The translations under genes were made by a program, and so were the position numbers. From Anaeramoeba ignava (Eukaryota; Metamonada; Anaeramoebidae), in the NCBI GenBank assembly GCA_028826165.1, contig JAPDFW010000058.1:310001-374000 (forward strand): a DNA stretch of 64,000 bases, given 5' to 3'. Positions 53,076 to 64,000 of the stretch are shown one piece after another. Every line of letters starts with the position of its first letter. Positions within the stretch are counted from its first letter, which is position 1. Under the pieces are notes generated by a model. The model saw only the letters and a program-made list of their open reading frames with translations, was not told where the DNA came from and ran no database searches.

Positions 53076-56000
53076 ATGAATTATCAAAAATCACATAAAC
53101 ATTCAAAATTAGTTGAAAAAATGAATATAACAAAAAAAAAGACAAAAAGTAAGTTTTTTGTCGATTTATCTCAAGGGGATCGTTTTTTTACTACAACTGG
53201 TAATTATTTTAAAACCCAAAATAACAATCCAAATTAAAATTAACCAAAAAAAAAAAATTCATCAATTTTTCAATAATAAATTAAATTGAATTAAATTAAC
53301 TTAACGATTTTTTTTATAAATTTTTTTACAATTTTAAATTTAAATTTTGCTTTTAAATTTTGTTTTTAAATTTCTAGATGAAAAAACATACACTTGCCCA
53401 TCTTGTCCAAGACCTTTAAATACAAATTTAAATGCAAAGAAAAATCTTCAATTTTTAGATCGAAATGGAAATTTTTTTAATTGTTATTATCAAAAAATAT
53501 ATGATTTTGATCGTAAATTTTTTACTATTTTAAGTTTAATTTCCAATTTTTAATTTATATTTTAACAATTTATTTTAATTTTCCAAAGAAAAAATTCCAA
53601 ATGAAAATGAAAATGAAAATCAAAATCAAAATCAAAATGAAAATGAAAATCCAAATCAAAATCAAAATCAAAATGAAAATGAAAATGAAAATCAAAATGA
53701 AAATGAAAATGAAAATGAAAATGAAAATGAAAATCAAAATCAAAATGAAAATGAAAATCCAAATCAAAATGAAAATCAAAATAAAAATGAATATCAAAAT
53801 AAAAATGAAAATGAATATGAAAATGAATCTACTTTTAATTCATTAAAAAATTTATCAAAATTCCCTGATCCAGAAAATTATACAACTTTTGAACAATTTG
53901 AACAAGCTGCATTTCAATGGAAAAATGAAATACTTGAAAAACTTGGAGATGCAAAACTTCCTCATGTTTTAGGACGTGTTTATCCTCGACCCACATTTCA
54001 TTCAGAAACTGTAAATTCAAATCAAAATTCATTTAAAAATTCAAATCAAAATTCAAATCAAAATTCAAATCAAAATTCATTTTAAAAATTAAAAATTCAT
54101 TTAAAAATTCATTTAAAAATCAAAATTCATTTAAAAATCAAAATTCATTTAAAAATCATTTAAAAATTAAAAAATTCAAATCAAAATTCATTTAAAAATT
54201 CAAATCAAAATTCAAATCAAAATTCAAATCAAAATTCAAATAAAAATTCAAATTAAAATTCAAATCAAAATTCAAATCAAAATTCAAATCAAAATTCAAA
54301 TCAAAATTCAAATCAAAATTCAAATCAAAATTCAAATAAAAATTCATTTTAAAATCAAAATTCAAATCAAAATTCAAATCAAAATTCAAATCAAAATTCA
54401 TTTTAAAAATTCAATTTAAAATTCATTTAAAAATTAAAAAATTCAAATCAAAATTCAAATCAAAATTCAAATTAAAATTCAAATCAAAATTCAAATTAAA
54501 ATTCAAATCAAAATTCAAATCAAAATTCAATTTAAAATTCAAATCAAAATTCAAATCAAAATTCAATTTAAAATTCAAATCAAAATTCATTTTAAAAATT
54601 AAAAATTCATTTAAAAATTCAAATCAAAATTCATTTTAAAAAATTCAATTTAAAAATTCGTGAAAAAAGATTTTTGTTCCAAAAAATAAAAGTGGATTAC
54701 ACTCAGAAATAGAATCTCATAGAACTTCATCTGAAACTAAAAAATCTGTAGGAAGAAATTCTTCATCAAGTTTTACTCGTTTCGAAATGATCGAATCCGA
54801 TTCAATAGAATCTTTTAAATCAATCGAATCTGATTTAATTGAAGTATATTTTATTTTTTTAAATAAAAATAATCATCTTCATCACTTTTTAAAATATTAA
54901 TTAAAAAATTCTACTTTTTTTTTTTTTTAAGAACGATACACAAAAATTTGTTCCAGAATTTTATGAAAATACTCAATTACTCGCAAAACCTTCTGAAAAA
55001 TGGAATAATGAATTGATTTCTTCTGCTCCTGAATCATATCTATTTGATAAAATTGAAGGTTAAATCATTTCTTTTTAATCAATTACATTCATTTCATTTC
55101 ATTTATTTCATTATTTGAAAAAAAATAGAATATGAAATGGCATATATCAATTGGGCAAATAATACCCTTTCAACAATTTCTCATTTACCTCCACATCCAA
55201 AACAATTTGTGGAAATGTATGGACTGCAAACAGCTGAAGAAAAACAAAAACAAGAGACTAAAAAAAGACTTCAACAATTTATTCAAAATCCTGTATTTTT
55301 AATAATTTAAAAGCAAATTTATTTTGTTTTTTTTTTTGCAATCAATATTCAAATGCAAATTCAATTTCTGTTTTTTTTTTATTATTAGAAAGTAAAAAAA
55401 CTAACCAAACAACAGCTCAAACATTTCAATTATTATTATATCTGGATGAAAAAGATTAGCAAATTCTTTGTTTATCATTCAATTTCTAATGGAAAATCTG
55501 CAATTAATAATCTCAAGCAACAACTAAAAGAAGAAGAAAAACCACAATCAACTATTGAGCAAAATAACAAAGAAAATGAAAATCAACCAAAAGCAAATTT
55601 TATACAGCAAAAAGACTTAAATTTGAATGAAATTATCCATTTCTTTGCAAACGAAGATAATCAAGAAAATAAAAAAAATGAAGCTGATTCTTCAGATGAA
55701 AAAGAAAGAATCTCTGATGAAATTGAAAGTATTTTATTTCAAGAAATCCCTGATAACAAATCGGAAAATTCATCAAAAGAGGAAGAGGATTTTATGGAAA
55801 TTGATACCCAATTTGAACAAAGCACACAAGACAATGATTTTTTCTTTTGTGTAGAACAGACATCAAATGCTCCAGTTAATACCTCATTTGAATCCAAACC
55901 AAAAATTGCGAAAAAAAAATCAAAAAACAAAGAAGAAAAAGCAAAAAGAAAACAAAAACAGAAAGAAAAAGAACTATTCGTTTATTTTCTTGAAAAAATC

Positions 56001-59000
56001 ATCAGACTTCAAAACAAAAACACAAGAAAATATGGTTCCATTCATAAACCTCTTGTTGGAAAGGTTCCATATATTATAATATATTCAAATGGTTCAACAT
56101 TTGGAAGTGTTTTCAAAAATGAAAATCCTGCTTTGGATAAAGCTAATTTTTGGACTTGTAGAAATGATCCAATTTTTGGATTAAGAAGAAGTGATTTGGA
56201 TGAGGATATGAAAAATTCTTCTTTTCAACTTCCAAAAGAATTGTCTGTAAATAATATTCAACTTATTATTATTATTATTTTTGTTTTGGAATCGATTGAA
56301 TAGAAAAAAAACATAAATTTGCTTTTTTTTTGTTGAAAATAGGAAACACAAGTTCATTTCTATTTTCCTGTTGATGATCATGCTGAATTATTAAATTTTA
56401 AATTAATTAGAAAAAAAGGTTATCTTCAAGAAGTTAGAAAATTAATTGAATCAATGGACCAACCTGATCATTTAGAGCAATTAAAATCAATTTCAAACTC
56501 AAATCAATATTCAAAATTGGTATTATTTATATATTTATATATTTAAACATTTAAGTATTCAAAACAAAAATTTATTTGAATTGAAGAGTTATGATTCACA
56601 AAAAAAAGAAGTTGAAAGGATTTTGAATAGCAAAAAACCGTTTGAAATTTCTCAACTTAAACAAATACTATATTATCCAATGTCATTTGATTTTTTCAAG
56701 AAATTAATAGCAGAAGAATTAACATACAATTATGAAGTTCAAACATTTGGAAGAGTATTTTTATCAATAATTTCAACAGAAAATTTTTCAGAAATTCTTG
56801 CATTATTGAATGATAGTTGTTCTTTATTAACTCAATCTAAGGTTGAATTTTCTTTAAAATATTAAAATATAAAAAATATTAAAATATAAAAAATAATATT
56901 AAAATATAAAAAATATTAAAATATAAAAAATAGATTTCACAACTTGTATTTGAAGGACTTCAAATGAATTACGCAAGAACTTTATTGAGACAATATGCAA
57001 ACAATAATTCTCTTAAAAACTTATATTACATTGCTTATTCATTAAATTTATTAAGCAAGAAATACAATTCAATCTTTCCTTTTTCTCGTGAAATTCATAA
57101 CATTTATAGAATTGTAATTTTTAAATTTTTAGTTTTAAATTTTTAGTTTTAAAATTTTAAATTTTAAATTTTAAATTTTTCGATAATAAGACTGCAAGCA
57201 AAACAGAAATGAAAGATCTTTATTTCGAAACAATATTTTTAACTCATTATTATCTTTCTGTTATTCAAAATAAAACTTCCTCAGAAGTTGATTTGTTTTT
57301 ATTTGCAAATCTTCAAAGAGAAATAACAGCCAAATTAAAAGAATTGGAAAAACAATTAGATGAAATTTTGAAAAAGAATACTGTTCATGTTGAGAAGAGA
57401 TTATTTATGGGAATTAGTTCTCGTTTCATTTCAATTTCTGAATTTTATTCTTTTATTTTAGAAAAGTTTCTCAATCATTCAGATGAATCAATTATTGTAA
57501 ATATTCAAATTTCCAATTTAAAAAAAAAAATTTATATTATATTCTTAAAACCAAACAAAAACAAAAATACACAGAAAACTTTGCAATCCCAAGATATTAA
57601 TCTTCTTGGAAATATTCGACAAATTAGCAAAAGTCGATTTTCTCATGTTCAATTTGCATCCAAAAAATTTTGGGCAACGTTTGTTTCAGATCCGCAATGG
57701 CAAAAATTTCTTGTTTCCAAATATTCAAAAGATTACTTTACATTAATAACAGATTTCAAACCACCAGAGATTATCAAGCAAAATGAAGAAAATACACAAG
57801 AAGATAAAGAAATGAAAAAGGGATCTTTGATGAATTTTTTAGTTTATGTTTTCCTCAAAGTTCTTTTTGGAGAAATCCGAGATCAAAATGATCCACCACA
57901 TTTTATCACATTATTAAGAGGAAAATTGTTCTTTGATCTTCTTGTCCAGATTGAATCATATGTCAAAAAAGGATATTTCAGTGAAACATTAATATTCATG
58001 TCAAAAATTATGAAAATCATGGTGAAAAAATTTATTCTCACATTATCAATTTCAACGAAAATCCCACAAAACACAACAGATGCAAACAGAATCAATTCAT
58101 TTCTTGTGATCACATACGATCATTTCCAAATAATTTCATCGATTGTTTCTCAGACTCCGAACTTTTTGGATCAAATGAAAACACATCTTGTTTCAACACT
58201 TCGTCGAATGCTTCATAATCAAGATATTTTTTCATTTCTAACTGAGAATCCGAAATTTTTCACTGAATATATTCATTTCTTTAAGGATTTGCATGATTTT
58301 AATTTAAGTCGAGAACTTTGGAGTTTAGTGTTTGAATCTATTTATTATCATTCAGGAATGATTCAAGATTTAATTAAACAAAATCATTTGAAAGCTTTAT
58401 TATCTCTTGTTACTCCAAAATCAACTCTTCCTGTTATTATTTATGGTTTCCAAACTTTTCATCAAATTTTGGAAATGCCTTATCAAGAAGAGATTAGAAG
58501 GAAAGGTTTAAAAAAGAAAGTTCAAAATGAAAGATCAATTAAATCAATGAAAAAAGATGTAAAAGCTTTTGTTGATTTCTTAATGTCAAATGGTTTTTTT
58601 ATTTATTTTCATATGATTTATGTGACTTGTCAAGATTTAGATCGAAAATTTATTGTAAATTCGATTTAAAATTCAATATAAAATTAAAATTAAATTTAAA
58701 TTAAAATTCAAATTAAAATTCAAATTAAAATTCAAATCAAAATTAAAATTTAAATTTAAATCAAAATTAAAATTAAAATTAAAATTCAAATTAAAATTCA
58801 AATTAAAATTCAAAATCAAAATTAAAATTAAAATTTAAATTTAAATCAAAATTAAAATTAAAATTCAATTTAAAATTCAATTTAAAATTAAAATTAAATT
58901 TAAATTAAAATCAAAATTAAAAATCAAAATTTTAAAATCAAAATAAAAATTTAAAATTTTAAAAGAATATTGGAAAACTTTTTCATTCAATTTCTACAAA

Positions 59001-59163
59001 TCCTGCTTGTTCAAAATTTTATTCTTCTGTTATAATAAGAGAACAATATAAAGCAGCTCTTGAATTTGTTGAATCTTATTATGCTCCAAGATATAAAATC
59101 AAATTTAATAGTAAAAAAGGATTTTATTATCTTCCAAAAGAAAGTCAAAAATCAAAAAAATAA
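53076..59163 (+). CDS. Unrecognised large protein, 12 exons
   Basis: Inferred exons: 53076-53199, 53378-53512, 53589-54010, 54670-54843, 54932-55058, 55129-55292, 55389-56246, 56343-56519, 56587-56841, 56934-57113, 57191-58654, 58966-59163. They join in exact frame to 1425 residues. I do not recognise the family. Visible parts: a basic start; one Cys pair (TYTCPSCPRPL) near residue 45; a Glu/Asn/Gln repeat in exon 3; then WKNEILEKLGD, LGRVYPRPTF and YINWANNTL, which look conserved. Exon 7 has an acidic and Lys-rich linker, then YGSIHKPLVGKVPYIIIY. Exons 8-12 are helical, with a segment of about 490 residues in exon 11 that looks like an alpha-solenoid. The end of exon 1 is uncertain: GTAAGT at 53150 is an alternative donor in the same phase. 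All introns are GT-AG; most are 60-180 bases. Confidence 0.65.
54011..54669. repeat. Intron 3 of the 12-exon gene, (AATTCAAATCAA)n
   Basis: A 659-base intron starting GTAAATTC and ending GAAAAAAG. It is filled with AATTCAAATCAA 12-mers and the related AATTCATTTAAA and AATTTAAAATTC units. Its first units resemble the Asn/Gln-coding repeat of nearby exon 3. Confidence 0.75.
58655..58965. repeat. Intron 11 of the 12-exon gene, AT-rich repeats
   Basis: A 311-base intron with GTAAAT donor and AAAAG acceptor, made of AAATTCAAATTA and AAAATTAAA units, including a block of about 70 bases that occurs twice. The join FI|NIG keeps the frame. Confidence 0.7.
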
Positions 59164-59294
59164 AAATTAAATTTAAATTAAAATTAAAAATTAAAATTTA
59201 AAATGTTTTTTTTTCAGTTTTTTATTTTTATTTTTATTGGAATTGAGTTAATTCTTTCCATTAAAAAATAAATTCAATAAAAATTAAAATTTCC

Positions 59295-59342
59295 AAAAAT
59301 TTATTTTTCATTTTTTTTCATTTTTAATTTTAAGAAAAGAAA
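59295..59342 (+). promoter_or_regulatory. Candidate core promoter of poly-UBL gene 1
   Basis: TTTTTCATTTTTTTTCATTT at 59305-59325 followed by an A-rich leader AAGAAAAGAAA to the ATG. The same order appears before the other two poly-UBL genes within gaps of only about 95 bases, so the promoter must be very compact. The functional role is inferred. Confidence 0.4.
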
Positions 59343-61157
59343 ATGCAAATTTTTGTTAAAACTTTAACTGGAAAAACAATTACTATTGAAATTAATTCAA
59401 CAGATACAATAGAACTTTTAAAAGAAAGAATTTATGATAAAGAAGGAATTCCAATTTGTGATCAAAGATTAATTTTTGCAGGAAAACAATTAGATGAAAA
59501 TGAAAAAACTTTAGAACAATGCAATATCAAAAGAGAATCAACACTTCATATTGTTTTAAGATTAGCTCCTCCAAGAAGTTCAACATATATTAAAACATCT
59601 TATGGTCAATCTATTTCTGTTAGCAAAGCATGTCCTCATTGCAATTCAGGTGGAACAATTAATAATTTAAAAGCAAAAATTGAAAAAAAATATTCAATTC
59701 CTTTTGAAAATCAAAAATTATTTTGTAACGGAAATCTTTTGGAAAATAATAAGAAATACATTGATTATGGAATGGGTTGTTCTGCTAAAGTTTATTTAGA
59801 TTATGATTTAAAAGACTTTTCATTTCCAATTTTTGTTAAATCTTCAAATAACAAAATTTTCAAAGTTTTATTATCAAGTTTTGAAAAAGTTGAAAAAGTT
59901 GAAAAAGTTCCAAATATTCAATTTAATAAATTAAAACAAATAATCGAATCAATAACAAAAATTCCTCAACATAAACAGAAACTATTTTTCAAAGAAGTTG
60001 AATTAAAAGATGATAAAACATTTTCAGATTATGATATTTCCAAAGAGTCAATAATAGATTTAAAAAATGAATTTAAAGATAAAGACAGAATATTCCAATT
60101 ATATGATTCCGTTAATTCTTTTCAACAACTATATATTTCACCATTTTGGAAAACCAAACAAATTCGAGAAGAATTTAAAAATAAAAATTTTTCATGTTGG
60201 AATAAACCTTTATTTTTTGGAAATTATCTTCTTGAAGATGAAAAAACAATTCTTGATTATGGAAGTGAAGGTTTTATTGATGAAATTTATTCATATATGA
60301 ATATTTTTATTGAAATATCTCCAAAAAAAAGAATTGATATTGATATTGAATTTAATACAAATTTAACAATTAAAGATATCAAAGAATTATTTCAACAAAA
60401 AATGAAAGAAGAATTAATAAATCAAAGTTTCCTTCTTAGTTTCAATAATCGAATACTTCAAGATAAACAGAAACTTAATGAATGTAGAATTGGAAATCAT
60501 TCAGTTCTTTTTTATCAAATTAAAATCAATATTCAAGCTTTAAATGGGAAAATAAATGAATTATTTATTTCACCTTATTCAACGATTAATGAATTTTTAA
60601 ATGAATTATATTTAAAAGGAATTTCAGAAAAAAACCTTAATTTAAATGGTAAATTAATTACAGATTTCCAAAAAGAACAGAAACTAATTGAATGTGGAAT
60701 TGGAAATTATTCAACTCTTTCCTATTCAATTAAAATCAACATTCAAGCTTTAAATGGGAAAATAAATATATTATTTATTCCACTTTATTCAACAATTAAT
60801 GAATTTTTAAACGAATTATATTTAAAAGGAATTTCAGAAAAAAACCTTCATTTTAATGGTAAATTAATTAAAGATTTCCAAAAAGAACAGAAATTAATTG
60901 AATGTGGAATTGAAAATGATTCAACTCTTTCCTATTTAATTACAATAAAGATATTCCAATTAATTTATGAAATTGATTTTACTATTGAATGTTTTGATAA
61001 TGAAACTATTCAAAATTTAGAACAAAAAATAAAAAAAGAAAAACAAATTGAAGAAGAATTCAAATTAACATTTAATGGAAAAGAACTTGATAAAGAAAAG
61101 AAGATTAATGAATATCAAATCAAGCATTTTTCAATTTTAAGATTAATTTTCCTTTAA
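59343..61157 (+). CDS. Poly-ubiquitin-like protein 1 (eight UBL domains, no Gly-Gly)
   Basis: A 604-residue intronless gene. Residues 1-77 are nearly ubiquitin: [33 protein letters not shown] and STLHIVLRL, with Leu8, Ile44 and Val70 of the hydrophobic patch, and Lys6, 11, 27, 33 and 48. Where ubiquitin ends Arg-Gly-Gly it reads Ala-Pro-Pro and translation continues, so normal cleavage by deubiquitinases is not expected. Seven more beta-grasp UBL units follow at about 82-157, 160-245, 250-320, 322-400, 401-465, 466-530 and 531-604. UBL2 has a CPHCNSGG insert. UBL6 and UBL7 are near-copies ([12 protein letters not shown]). The end is LRLIFL, also without glycines. The first UBL carries Arg at positions 29 and 63. 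It is probably a fixed ubiquitin mimic or scaffold (inference). A TTTCATTTTT block lies 20-40 bases upstream. Confidence 0.88.
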   Translation: MQIFVKTLTGKTITIEINSTDTIELLKERIYDKEGIPICDQRLIFAGKQLDENEKTLEQCNIKRESTLHIVLRLAPPRSSTYIKTSYGQSISVSKACPHCNSGGTINNLKAKIEKKYSIPFENQKLFCNGNLLENNKKYIDYGMGCSAKVYLDYDLKDFSFPIFVKSSNNKIFKVLLSSFEKVEKVEKVPNIQFNKLKQIIESITKIPQHKQKLFFKEVELKDDKTFSDYDISKESIIDLKNEFKDKDRIFQLYDSVNSFQQLYISPFWKTKQIREEFKNKNFSCWNKPLFFGNYLLEDEKTILDYGSEGFIDEIYSYMNIFIEISPKKRIDIDIEFNTNLTIKDIKELFQQKMKEELINQSFLLSFNNRILQDKQKLNECRIGNHSVLFYQIKINIQALNGKINELFISPYSTINEFLNELYLKGISEKNLNLNGKLITDFQKEQKLIECGIGNYSTLSYSIKINIQALNGKINILFIPLYSTINEFLNELYLKGISEKNLHFNGKLIKDFQKEQKLIECGIENDSTLSYLITIKIFQLIYEIDFTIECFDNETIQNLEQKIKKEKQIEEEFKLTFNGKELDKEKKINEYQIKHFSILRLIFL

Positions 61158-61252
61158 TTCATTTCAATCATTTTTTTTTTCAAAATTCATTTCAAAATTA
61201 AAAAATCCAAAAATCCAAAAATTCATTTTTCATTTTTTTTTATTTTAAGAAA
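61158..61252 (+). promoter_or_regulatory. Compact spacer, candidate promoter of poly-UBL gene 2
   Basis: A 95-base gap between the stop of gene 1 and the ATG of gene 2. It must hold the terminator of one and the promoter of the other. It contains TTCATTTTTCATTTTTTTTT and a short A-rich leader, matching the block before gene 1. Confidence 0.4.
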
Positions 61253-62836
61253 ATGCAAATTTTTGTTAAAACTTTAACTGGAAAAACAATTACTATTGAA
61301 ATTAATCCAACAGATACAATAGAATATTTAAAAGAAAGAATTTATGATAAAGAAGTAATTGCAATTTGTGATCAAAGATTAATTTTTGCAGGAAAACACT
61401 TAGAAAATGAAAAAACTTTAAAAGAATATAATATCAAAAGAGAATCAACAATTCATATTGTTTTAAGATTAGCTCCTCCAAATAGTTCAACATATATTAA
61501 AACATCTTATGGTCAATCTATTTCTGTTTATAATTCTTGTCCTCATTGTAATTCAGGTGGAACAATTAATAATTTAAAAGCAAAAATTGAAAAACAATAT
61601 TCAATTCCTTTTGAAAATCAAAAATTATTTTATAATGGAAATCTTTTGGAAAATAATAAGAAATACAGTGATTATGGAATGAGTTGTGCTGCTGAAGTTT
61701 ATTTAGATTATGATTTAAAAGACTTTTCATTTCCAATTTTTATTAAATCTTCAAATAACAAATTTTTCAGAGTTTTATTATCAAGTTTTGAAAATCCGCA
61801 AAATATTCAATTTGATCAATTAAAACAAAAAATCGAATCAATAACAAAAATTCCTCAACATGAACAGAAACTATTTTTCAAAGAAGTTGAATTAAAAGAT
61901 GATAAAACATTTTCAGATTATGGTATCTTTAAAGAATCATTAATATCTTTGAAAAATGAAGCTAAAGAAGAACAAAAATTGAGTCTTCGGTTTTATGATT
62001 CTAATATTACTGCATTCATGGATATTTCACCATTTTGGAAAATCAAACAAATTCGAGAAAAATTAAAAGTTCAAAATTATCCATTTTGGAATAAACCTTT
62101 ATTTTTTGGAAATTATCTTCTTGAAGATGAAAAAACAATTCTTGATTATGGACGCGAGGGTTTTATTGATGAAATTTATTCATATATGAATATTTTTATT
62201 GAAATATCTCCAAAAAAAAGAATTGATATTGATATTGAATTTAATACAAATTTAACAATTAAAGATATCAAAGAATTATTTCAACAAAAAATGAAAGAAG
62301 AATTAATAAATCAAAATTTCTTTATTAGTTTCAATAATCGAATACTTCAAGATAATCAAAAACTTAATGAATGTAGAATTGGAAATCATTCAGTTCTTTT
62401 TTATCAAATTAAAATCAACATTCAAGCTTTAAATGGGAAAATACATGAATTATTTATTTCACCTTATTCAACAATTAATGAATTTTTAAATGAATTATAT
62501 TTAAATGGAATTTCAGAAAAAAATCTTCATTTTAATGATAAATTAATTACAGATTTCCAAAAAGAACAGAAATTAATTGAATGTGGAATTGAAAATGATT
62601 CAACTATTTCCTATTTAATTACAATCAAGATATTCCAATTAATTTATGAAAGTTATTTTACTATTGAATGTTTTGATAATGAAACTATTCAAAATTTAGA
62701 ACAAAAAATCAAAAAAGAAAAACAAATTGAAAAAGAATTCAAATTAACATTCAATGGGAAAGAACTTGATAAAGAAAAGAAGATTAATGAATATCAAATC
62801 AAGCATTTTTCAATTTTAAGATTAATTTTCCTTTGA
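61253..62836 (+). CDS. Poly-ubiquitin-like protein 2 (seven UBL domains)
   Basis: A 527-residue paralogue of the preceding gene. The head UBL again matches ubiquitin ([33 protein letters not shown]) and continues through Ala-Pro-Pro in place of Arg-Gly-Gly. Here the head has exactly the ubiquitin length, without the one-residue insertion of gene 1. UBL2 keeps CPHCNSGG. One of the two near-identical middle units present in gene 1 (its UBL6 or UBL7) is absent, giving seven domains. The end is LRLIFL. Long stretches, for example 62186-62313, are almost identical to gene 1 at DNA level, which shows recent duplication or conversion. In the head UBL the residue after DKE is Val and IPI is changed to IAI. 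The role is unknown; see gene 1. Confidence 0.88.
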   Translation: MQIFVKTLTGKTITIEINPTDTIEYLKERIYDKEVIAICDQRLIFAGKHLENEKTLKEYNIKRESTIHIVLRLAPPNSSTYIKTSYGQSISVYNSCPHCNSGGTINNLKAKIEKQYSIPFENQKLFYNGNLLENNKKYSDYGMSCAAEVYLDYDLKDFSFPIFIKSSNNKFFRVLLSSFENPQNIQFDQLKQKIESITKIPQHEQKLFFKEVELKDDKTFSDYGIFKESLISLKNEAKEEQKLSLRFYDSNITAFMDISPFWKIKQIREKLKVQNYPFWNKPLFFGNYLLEDEKTILDYGREGFIDEIYSYMNIFIEISPKKRIDIDIEFNTNLTIKDIKELFQQKMKEELINQNFFISFNNRILQDNQKLNECRIGNHSVLFYQIKINIQALNGKIHELFISPYSTINEFLNELYLNGISEKNLHFNDKLITDFQKEQKLIECGIENDSTISYLITIKIFQLIYESYFTIECFDNETIQNLEQKIKKEKQIEKEFKLTFNGKELDKEKKINEYQIKHFSILRLIFL

Positions 62837-62932
62837 TTCATTTCAATCATTTTTTTTTCAAAATTCATTTCAAAATTAAAAAATTCATTTTTCATTTTTC
62901 ATTTTTCATTTTTTTTATTTTTAAAAAAGAAA
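62837..62932 (+). promoter_or_regulatory. Compact spacer, candidate promoter of poly-UBL gene 3
   Basis: A 96-base gap with three TTTTTCATTTTTC-type units and an A-rich leader, the same arrangement as before genes 1 and 2. The role is inferred from this repetition. Confidence 0.4.
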
Positions 62933-64000
62933 ATGCAAATTTTTGTTAAAACTTTAACTGGAAAAACAATTACTATTGAAATTAATCCAACAGATACAAT
63001 AGAATATTTAAAAGAAAGAATTTATGATAAAGAAGGAATTCCAATTTGTGAGCAAAGATTAATTTTTGCAGGAAAAAACTTAAATGAAAATGAAAAAACT
63101 GTAAACGATTATAATATTGAAAAACAATCAACAATTCAGCTTGAAGTGAGTTTAGTAGGTCTAAGAAGAAGTTCAACATATATTAAAACATCTTATGGTC
63201 AATCTATTTCTGTTAGTAACGCATGTCCTCATTGTAATTCAGGTGGAACAATTAATAATTTAAAAGCAAAAATCGAAAAACAATATTCAATTCCTTTTGA
63301 AAATCAAAAATTATTTTATAATGGAAATCTTTTGGAAAATAATAAGAAATACATTGATTATGGAATGGGTTGTTCTGCTGAAGTTTATTTAGATTATGAT
63401 TTAAAAGACTTTTCATTTCCAATTTTTGTTAAATCTTCAAATAACAAAATTTTCAAAGTTTTATTATCAAGTTTTGAAAAAGTTGAAAAAGTTGAAAAAG
63501 TTCCAAATATTCAATTTAATAAATTAAAACAAATAATTGAATCAATAACAAAAATTCCTCAAAATGAACAAAAACTATTTTTCAAAGAAGTTGAATTGAA
63601 AGATGATAAATCACTTTCAGATTATGATATTTCCAAAGATTCAATAATAGATTTAAAAAATGAATTTAAAGATAAAGAAAGAATATTTCTATTATATGAT
63701 TCCGTTAATTATTTTCAACAACTATATATTTCACCATTTTGGAAAACCAAACAAATTCGAGAAAAATTTAAAAATAAAAATTTTTCATGTTGGAATAAAC
63801 CTTTATTTTTTGGAAATTATCTTCTTGAAGATGAAAAAACAATTCTTGATTATGGAAGTGAAGGTTTTATTGATGAAATTTATTCATATATGAATATTTT
63901 TATTGAAATATCTCCAAAAAAAAGAATTGATATTGAATTTGAATTTAATACAAATTTAACAATTAAAGATATCAAAGAATTATTTCAACAAAAAATGAAA
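62933..64000 (+). CDS. Poly-ubiquitin-like protein 3, partial (runs off the window)
   Basis: The ATG at 62933 opens a frame that remains open for 356 codons to the last base, so the 3' part is missing. The head UBL starts like ubiquitin ([30 protein letters not shown]) but its last strand differs: [11 protein letters not shown], where ubiquitin and genes 1-2 have the Val70-Leu-Arg-Leu strand. The position of Val70 is Glu, so the ubiquitin hydrophobic patch is probably lost. UBL2 (CPHCNSGG) and UBL3, with the [10 protein letters not shown] run of gene 1, follow, then UBL4 and the start of UBL5. Overall it is closer to gene 1 than to gene 2 after the head domain. Confidence 0.85.
   Translation, partial: MQIFVKTLTGKTITIEINPTDTIEYLKERIYDKEGIPICEQRLIFAGKNLNENEKTVNDYNIEKQSTIQLEVSLVGLRRSSTYIKTSYGQSISVSNACPHCNSGGTINNLKAKIEKQYSIPFENQKLFYNGNLLENNKKYIDYGMGCSAEVYLDYDLKDFSFPIFVKSSNNKIFKVLLSSFEKVEKVEKVPNIQFNKLKQIIESITKIPQNEQKLFFKEVELKDDKSLSDYDISKDSIIDLKNEFKDKERIFLLYDSVNYFQQLYISPFWKTKQIREKFKNKNFSCWNKPLFFGNYLLEDEKTILDYGSEGFIDEIYSYMNIFIEISPKKRIDIEFEFNTNLTIKDIKELFQQKMK

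Noticed and set aside
53150-53156. Strong GTAAGT donor in exon 1 of the 12-exon gene
   Set aside because: It is possible and in the same phase, but the sequence after it is GC-richer and open (FFVDLSQGDRFF). I kept the later donor and noted the doubt.
54011-54669. CRISPR-like or phage-type array from the regular 12-mers
   Set aside because: The repeats are contiguous with no unique spacers, and they lie in a eukaryotic intron.
63660-63893. Small plus-strand frame inside poly-UBL gene 3
   Set aside because: It is a frame-shifted shadow of the UBL4 region; the same shadow appears in gene 1 at 60067-60300.

Overview
This is nuclear DNA of a very AT-rich, intron-bearing protist. Genes have GT-AG introns, TAA and TGA stops (standard code), Asn/Glu/Gln-rich tracts and large microsatellite spacers. 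Complete TOR, Ras, Sin3, guanylate kinase and PP2C genes exclude a prokaryote or virus. The mix of expanded RCC1-BTB and ankyrin-BTB families, a canonical Ras and an AT-rich intron-poor genome reminds me of Anaeramoeba (Metamonada) or another free-living amoeba. That placement is inference; no marker in the window fixes the species.

Layout. 2-100: tail of a RING-finger gene (+). 150-14210: head-to-tail array of seven RCC1-BTB genes, all on the minus strand, separated by (TTTTAA)n-type spacers; three copies (B, F, G) carry frameshifts and one (D) has lost its normal stop. 14273-16711: ankyrin-BTB gene (-). 16826-20181: guanylate kinase (-), split by a 2.7-kb intron made almost wholly of an 11-bp satellite. 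20321-24112: LRR-PP2C phosphatase (+), divergent from it. 24695-27772: Sin3-like corepressor (+) with a hexamer-filled intron. 27860-29220: another 11-bp satellite. 29859-32480: CAMKL-type kinase with UBA-like and KA1-like regions (+). 32693-42378: TOR kinase (+), seven exons. 42505-45690: a three-exon, divergent RCC1-BTB gene (-). 45774-50354: giant TPR protein (-). 50440-51740: satellite of about 145 bp. 52168-52746: Ras (+). 53076-59163: an unrecognised 12-exon gene (+). 59343-64000: three tandem genes (+, the last cut by the window end) for chains of ubiquitin-like domains that begin with an almost canonical ubiquitin but lack the Gly-Gly processing site.

How the genes relate. Two themes recur. 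One is ubiquitin-type signalling: BTB proteins (often CUL3 adaptors), a RING protein and poly-UBL proteins. The other is growth signalling: Ras, TOR, an AMPK/MARK-like kinase and a PHLPP-like phosphatase. They do not form an operon; the proximity may be chance. Exon joins were inferred by hand from splice dinucleotides, reading-frame phase and family alignment. For TOR, the three-exon RCC1-BTB gene, Sin3 and the 12-exon gene, the joined exons sum to an exact multiple of three.

Most interesting points: the unprocessable poly-ubiquitin-like family; a TOR whose rapamycin-contact residues are replaced; mosaic, partly broken RCC1-BTB paralogues; minisatellites with 11-bp and ~145-bp periods (helical and nucleosomal lengths); and 3' splice sites that are all TAG or AAG, never CAG.
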